Of a DNA stretch of 8,678 nt, positions 5,560-8,678 are shown piece after piece. Under the pieces are notes generated by a model, which saw only the letters and a program-made list of their open reading frames with translations, was not told where the DNA came from and did no database searches. Within the stretch, counting starts at the first letter, position 1, and the number at the start of each line of letters is the position of its first letter. Both the position numbers and the translations under genes were made by a program. Source of the stretch: Rhodocyclaceae bacterium (GTDB lineage: Bacteria; Pseudomonadota; Gammaproteobacteria; Burkholderiales; Rhodocyclaceae); NCBI GenBank assembly GCA_016791085.1, contig JAEUNN010000363.1, forward strand, positions 1 through 8,678. The letters are read 5' to 3'.

Positions 5560-7638
5560 ATGGCATCGGGTCTGGTATTCGCGCTGGCGTGCGCTTTGCT
5601 CGCCATCGCGTACGGGGTGATATCCAGCAAGTGGATACTTGCACAAGCGGCGGGCAATGAGCGCATGCAGCAAATCGCAGGCGCAATCCAGGAAGGCGCC
5701 AAGGCGTATCTGAACCGTCAATACACCACCATAGGCATAGTCGGTGTCGTGCTGGCGGTCATGATCGGGGCTTTCCTCGACGTCAAGACGGCGGTCGGCT
5801 TCGTGATCGGCGCCGTGCTGTCGGGCGCCGCCGGCTATGTCGGCATGAACGTTTCGGTGCGTGCCAACGTGCGCACTGCGGAGGCCGCGCGTAGCGGGCT
5901 TGCCGCGGCACTGAACGTGGCTTTCCGCGGCGGTGCCATCACCGGCATGCTGGTGGTCGGGCTGGGGCTGTTGGGCGTGGCGGGCTACTATGCCTACCTC
6001 AAAAGCTCGGCCGGGGCCGACGTGCCGCTGGACCACGTGCTGCATCCGCTGGTCGGGCTGGGTTTCGGTTCTTCGCTGATTTCGATATTCGCGCGCCTGG
6101 GCGGCGGCATTTTCACCAAGGGGGCGGACGTGGGCGCCGACCTGGTGGGCAAGGTCGAAGCCGGCATTCCGGAAGACGATCCGCGCAACCCCGCGGTGAT
6201 CGCCGATAACGTGGGCGACAACGTGGGCGACTGCGCCGGCATGGCGGCCGACCTGTTCGAAACTTACGCGGTCACGACCGTTGCCACCATGCTGCTGGGC
6301 GCCCTCATGCTCAAGGCGAACGGTGAGGCGGCGGTGGTTTATCCGCTCGCGCTGGGCGGCTTCTCCATCATCGCTTCCATCGTCGGGGCGTATTTCGTGA
6401 AGGTGTCGCCGGGCGGCAAAATCATGAATGCGCTGTACCGCGGCCTCATCGTGGCCGGCGTGATGGCGCTGGTGGCGTTCTATCCGATCACCGCCCACAT
6501 CATTCCGGACAATGCACTCGACAGCGTGATGGGCATCACCGGCGGCGCGCAGATTCGCCTCTACGTGTGTGCGCTGATCGGGCTGGTGCTGACCGGCGCG
6601 ATGGTGGTGATTACCGAGTACTACACCGGCACCGACTACGCGCCCGTCAAGCACATCGCCGAAGCCTCGACCACCGGCCACGGCACCAACATCATCGCCG
6701 GTCTGGGCGTATCGATGCGCGCCTGTGCCTGGCCCGCGCTGGCGGTGTGCCTGTCGATCTGGGGCGCCTATGCCCTGGGCGGCCTGTACGGCATCGCCAT
6801 CGCGGCGACCTCCATGCTGTCCATGGCCGGCATCATCGTGGCGCTGGATGCCTATGGTCCGATTACCGATAACGCCGGCGGCATCGCCGAAATGTCGGAA
6901 CTGCCGGATTCCGTGCGCGCCGTGACCGACCCGCTCGACGCCGTGGGCAACACCACCAAGGCCGTCACCAAAGGTTACGCCATCGGTTCCGCCGGTCTGG
7001 CCGCGCTGGTGCTGTTCGCCGACTTCACCCACGCGCTGGAAGGCCTGGGCAAAATGGCGAAGTTCGACCTGTCCGATCCGGCCGTCATCATCGGCCTGTT
7101 CATCGGCGGTCTGGTGCCCTATCTGTTCGGCGCCATGGCCATGGAGGCGGTGGGCCGTTCGGCCGGTGCGGTGGTGATCGAAGTGCGCCGTCAGTTCAAG
7201 GAAATCGCCGGCATCATGGAAGGCACGGCCAAGCCGGATTATTCGCGCGCGGTCGATATGCTCACCAAAGCCGCCATCAAGGAAATGATGATTCCGTCGC
7301 TGCTGCCGGTACTGGTGCCGTTGGTGACCGCGGTGGTCATGAATTTCGCGATGGGTCCGGGTGCCGGCATACGCGCGCTGGGCGGTGTGCTCATGGGCAC
7401 CATCGTGACCGGCCTGTTCGTGGCAATTTCCATGACCACCGGCGGCGGCGCCTGGGACAACGCCAAAAAGTACATCGAAGATGGCAATTTCGGCGGCAAA
7501 GGTTCGGAAGCGCACAAGGCCGCGGTGACCGGCGACACAGTAGGCGATCCGTACAAGGATACCGCCGGCCCGGCCGTGAATCCGCTCATCAAGATCATCA
7601 ACATCGTGGCGCTGCTGATCGTGCCGCTGGTTGCCTGA
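5560..7638 (+). CDS. hppA: K+-independent H+-translocating membrane pyrophosphatase
   Basis: Inner-membrane ion pump that couples PPi hydrolysis to proton export, or can make PPi from the gradient. The 692-residue protein is almost all hydrophobic helices, as expected for the roughly 16-helix family. The PPi/Mg site is intact: GGGIFTKGADVGADLVGKVE (181-200), PEDDPRNP (204-211), DNVGDNVGD (216-224), a second acidic cluster at DNAGGIAEM (437-445), and TGDTVGDPYKDTAGPA (657-672). In GNTTKAVTKG (463-472), Lys467 and Thr470 replace the Ala and Gly of K+-dependent enzymes, the established marker of K+-independent H+ pumps; Na+ pumping is therefore unlikely. Start ATG and Shine-Dalgarno are clear. 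It follows pfp at 141 bases and is closed by a strong terminator. Together Pfp and HppA can keep PPi low while saving its energy. Confidence 0.96.
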   Translation: MASGLVFALACALLAIAYGVISSKWILAQAAGNERMQQIAGAIQEGAKAYLNRQYTTIGIVGVVLAVMIGAFLDVKTAVGFVIGAVLSGAAGYVGMNVSVRANVRTAEAARSGLAAALNVAFRGGAITGMLVVGLGLLGVAGYYAYLKSSAGADVPLDHVLHPLVGLGFGSSLISIFARLGGGIFTKGADVGADLVGKVEAGIPEDDPRNPAVIADNVGDNVGDCAGMAADLFETYAVTTVATMLLGALMLKANGEAAVVYPLALGGFSIIASIVGAYFVKVSPGGKIMNALYRGLIVAGVMALVAFYPITAHIIPDNALDSVMGITGGAQIRLYVCALIGLVLTGAMVVITEYYTGTDYAPVKHIAEASTTGHGTNIIAGLGVSMRACAWPALAVCLSIWGAYALGGLYGIAIAATSMLSMAGIIVALDAYGPITDNAGGIAEMSELPDSVRAVTDPLDAVGNTTKAVTKGYAIGSAGLAALVLFADFTHALEGLGKMAKFDLSDPAVIIGLFIGGLVPYLFGAMAMEAVGRSAGAVVIEVRRQFKEIAGIMEGTAKPDYSRAVDMLTKAAIKEMMIPSLLPVLVPLVTAVVMNFAMGPGAGIRALGGVLMGTIVTGLFVAISMTTGGGAWDNAKKYIEDGNFGGKGSEAHKAAVTGDTVGDPYKDTAGPAVNPLIKIINIVALLIVPLVA

Positions 7639-7680
7639 TCGGGGTCCAGGACGCGTTTCCGGTCCGAACCTGCATCGCAA

Positions 7681-7714
7681 CGACGGGCCGCCTGCGGGCG
7701 GCCCGTTGTTTTTT
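7681..7714 (+). terminator. Rho-independent terminator after hppA
   Basis: A perfect ten-pair stem (ACGGGCCGCC with GGCGGCCCGT, extendable by two pairs) closes on a TGCG loop and is followed by TGTTTTTT. It starts 43 bases after the hppA stop and is the strongest terminator in the window. Confidence 0.92.
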
Positions 7715-7859
7715 GGCGGCCGCGGCGGCCATCTGCCGCGCCGGTCGCTAGCGCCGATCCAGCCCGGGAGCGCAGGCGTCCGGTCTGCCGGGGGGCGGCC
7801 ATTTATGACCGATGCGCGCACAGTCCGCGCTGCCGCGTAGCCGTATGGCCACGATGGGG

Positions 7860-7886
7860 GCCGCAGGCAGTAATCCCGCTTGCGGC
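7860..7886 (+). other. Nine-pair hairpin in the gene-free region
   Basis: GCCGCAGGC and GCTTGCGGC pair over nine positions, one of them G-T, around the nine-base loop AGTAATCCC. It lies 33 bases before the terminator-like hairpin and, with it, could be the body of a small transcript. Confidence 0.4.
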
Positions 7887-7918
7887 GTCCTGTTTATGGC
7901 ATGTCGTTCCCGACTACT

Positions 7919-7943
7919 CGCCGGCCCTCGGGGCCGGCGTTTT
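7919..7943 (+). terminator. Terminator-like hairpin with no gene upstream
   Basis: CGCCGGCCC and GGGCCGGCG pair perfectly over nine bases around a TCG loop and are followed by TTTT. It lies about 205 bases beyond the hppA terminator and reads on the + strand; the opposite strand has no T run after it. It is either a back-up for hppA or the end of an unannotated small RNA. Confidence 0.6.
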
Positions 7944-7956
7944 GGGGCCGCCGGCC
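7932..7956. repeat. Alternating 8-base inverted repeat
   Basis: GGCCGGCG (7932-7939), which is the 3' arm of the terminator-like hairpin, can instead pair with CGCCGGCC at 7949-7956, an exact copy of the 5' arm at 7919-7926. The three segments therefore allow two mutually exclusive stems. Confidence 0.5.
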
Positions 7957-8059
7957 TGGATTCCGGACTGCGCTGCACTGCATTGAGGCTACCGGTTTTA
8001 TGCAGTTCCGCCGCGACGCCGGCATAGCCGCGCCCTGACATTTATCCGCGCCGCCGCAA

Positions 8060-8111
8060 CCGGCATGTGCCGGTCAGGCGATGGACAGCGTGCGAAGCAT
8101 CGACATGCCGG
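8060..8111. repeat. Nine-base inverted repeat downstream of the SNF2 gene
   Basis: CCGGCATGT (8060-8068) is the exact inverse complement of ACATGCCGG (8103-8111), with 34 bases between them. The left arm also takes part in a local hairpin ACCGGC/GCCGGT (8059-8074). It begins 37 bases past the SNF2 stop on the - strand; there is no T run, so any role in 3' end formation is an inference. Confidence 0.4.
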
Positions 8112-8148
8112 ACGGCTCCGCGCCAGCCTGGTGCCGTGAAGTTGCCGC

Positions 8149-8678
8149 TTACCCAGGTTCGCGCGCATCGCGCAACAAGCCCAGCAGTTGGTCGGCCGAC
8201 AGGCGTGTGCCGCCGTCGCTGCCGGCGAGCAGGCTGTCGGCCAGTTCGCGCTTGTGACGGTGCAGTTCGACGATTTTTTCTTCTATCGTGTCGGCCGCGA
8301 CCAGGCGATACACGGTGACCGGCCGCGTCTGGCCGATGCGATGGGCGCGGTCGGAGGCCTGATCTTCCACGGCGGGGTTCCACCAGGGGTCCATGTGGAT
8401 CACGTAGTCGGCGGCGGTCAGGTTGATGCCGGTGCCGCCGGCTTTGAGGCTGATCAGGAACAGGTCGGCGCCGCCGGCCTGGAAGGCCTGCACGCGCGTG
8501 CGGCGTTCTGCGGCGGGCGTGGCGCCGTCCAGGTACAGGTAGCGCACGCCGCGGCCGTCCAGGTGGCCGCGCAAAATCGCCAGATGATCGACGAACTGGC
8601 TGAATACCAGCGCCTTGTGCCGGTTTTCCAATAGTTCGTCGACCAGTTCGGCGAAGGCCGCCAGTTTCGCGCCGGCTA
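8149..8678 (-). CDS. SNF2-family helicase, C-terminal part
   Basis: The last 175 residues of a DEAD/DEAH-like SNF2 ATPase; the frame is open to the window edge, so the N-terminal lobe (Walker A, DExH box) lies outside. An internal TTG at 8631 is not the start, because the residues before it (AGAKLAAFAELVDEL) already fit the family. Counting visible residues, the helicase C-terminal lobe shows LVFSQF (23-28, motif IV), SLKAGGTGINLT (76-87, motif V), DPWWNP (96-101) and QASDRAHRIGQ (106-116, motif VI with the arginine finger region), followed by the DTIEEKI brace-like segment. Such proteins use ATP to move along DNA and remodel DNA-protein complexes; the bacterial role is usually unknown (RapA, which recycles RNA polymerase, is a distant relative). 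It converges on hppA and ends with TAA. Confidence 0.93.
   Translation of the reverse strand, partial: AGAKLAAFAELVDELLENRHKALVFSQFVDHLAILRGHLDGRGVRYLYLDGATPAAERRTRVQAFQAGGADLFLISLKAGGTGINLTAADYVIHMDPWWNPAVEDQASDRAHRIGQTRPVTVYRLVAADTIEEKIVELHRHKRELADSLLAGSDGGTRLSADQLLGLLRDAREPG

Larger units (their letters stand above)
7639..8148. other. Gene-free region between convergent hppA and SNF2 gene
   Basis: About 510 bases with no convincing coding sequence on either strand. Open frames here are short, rich in Arg and Pro, cross the hairpins and resemble no family I know. It holds the hppA terminator, a possible hairpin at 7860-7886, a second + strand terminator-like hairpin at 7919-7943, an alternating repeat up to 7956, and inverted repeats at 8059-8111 just past the end of the SNF2 gene. 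No tRNA or known RNA motif was recognised. Confidence 0.6.

Noticed and set aside
37..7638. Repeated use of the ATA isoleucine codon, often followed by G, despite high GC
   Set aside because: Present in all the + strand genes alike, so it is probably a genome-wide habit; avoidance of GATC or CGATCG does not explain it because both sites occur.
5353..7821. An 822-codon open frame on the - strand, opposite hppA
   Set aside because: It is the mirror of GC-rich third positions in hppA. The product is rich in His, Arg and Gln with no family motif, while the + strand encodes an unmistakable pyrophosphatase.
7805..7840. An 11-codon frame (MTDARTVRAAA) before the hairpins, as a leader peptide
   Set aside because: No gene follows on the + strand for it to regulate, and there is no convincing ribosome binding site.
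7748..8041. Short frames in the gene-free region (- strand 7748-8041, + strand 7812-8027)
   Set aside because: Rich in Arg and Pro, no good ribosome binding site, no known similarity, and they run through the hairpins at 7860-7886 and 7919-7943.
8188..8634. A + strand frame opposite the SNF2 gene
   Set aside because: Antisense shadow; the - strand carries helicase motifs IV to VI in order.

Overview
The window is GC-rich chromosomal DNA that looks like a housekeeping region of a Betaproteobacterium. I infer this from the gene order exbB-exbD-lpxK-Trm112-like-kdsB-adk and from the paired pyrophosphate genes pfp and hppA. A gammaproteobacterium with the same pairing is the main alternative. 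Starts are often GTG (exbB, lpxK, adk), and seven of the eight complete genes have strong protein-family motifs; the eighth, the 62-residue Trm112-like gene, is identified mainly by overall similarity. I saw no mobile element, CRISPR array, tRNA or rRNA.

Region 1 (37-3132, + strand) is a compact envelope operon. ExbB and ExbD form a proton-driven inner-membrane motor. LpxK is the lipid A 4'-kinase. A 62-residue Trm112-like protein overlaps the end of lpxK. KdsB makes CMP-Kdo for the LPS core. exbB, exbD, lpxK and the Trm112-like gene lie 3 nt, 1 nt and minus 20 nt apart; kdsB follows after 112 nt. The run ends at a strong hairpin terminator (3147-3177).

Region 2 (3295-7638, + strand) is an energy and phosphate block: adenylate kinase (adk), a PPi-type 6-phosphofructokinase (pfp) and a K+-independent proton-pumping membrane pyrophosphatase (hppA). 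KdsB upstream releases PPi; Pfp and HppA can spend or regenerate it, so the neighbourhood makes sense as a PPi economy. The block ends at a second strong terminator (7683-7714).

Region 3 (7639-8148) has no convincing gene. It holds the hppA terminator, a further + strand terminator-like hairpin at 7919-7943 with no gene in front of it, and several inverted repeats. Region 4 (8149-8678, - strand) is the C-terminal end of a SNF2-family helicase that runs off the window and converges on hppA.

The most notable non-coding pattern is that every sizeable intergenic gap carries one or more perfect GC-rich hairpins, only some of them terminator-like. No clearly new biological system is visible. The best leads are the unexplained terminator and alternating repeat near 7919-7956, the structured leaders of adk, pfp and hppA, and the unusual active-site Asn in Pfp.
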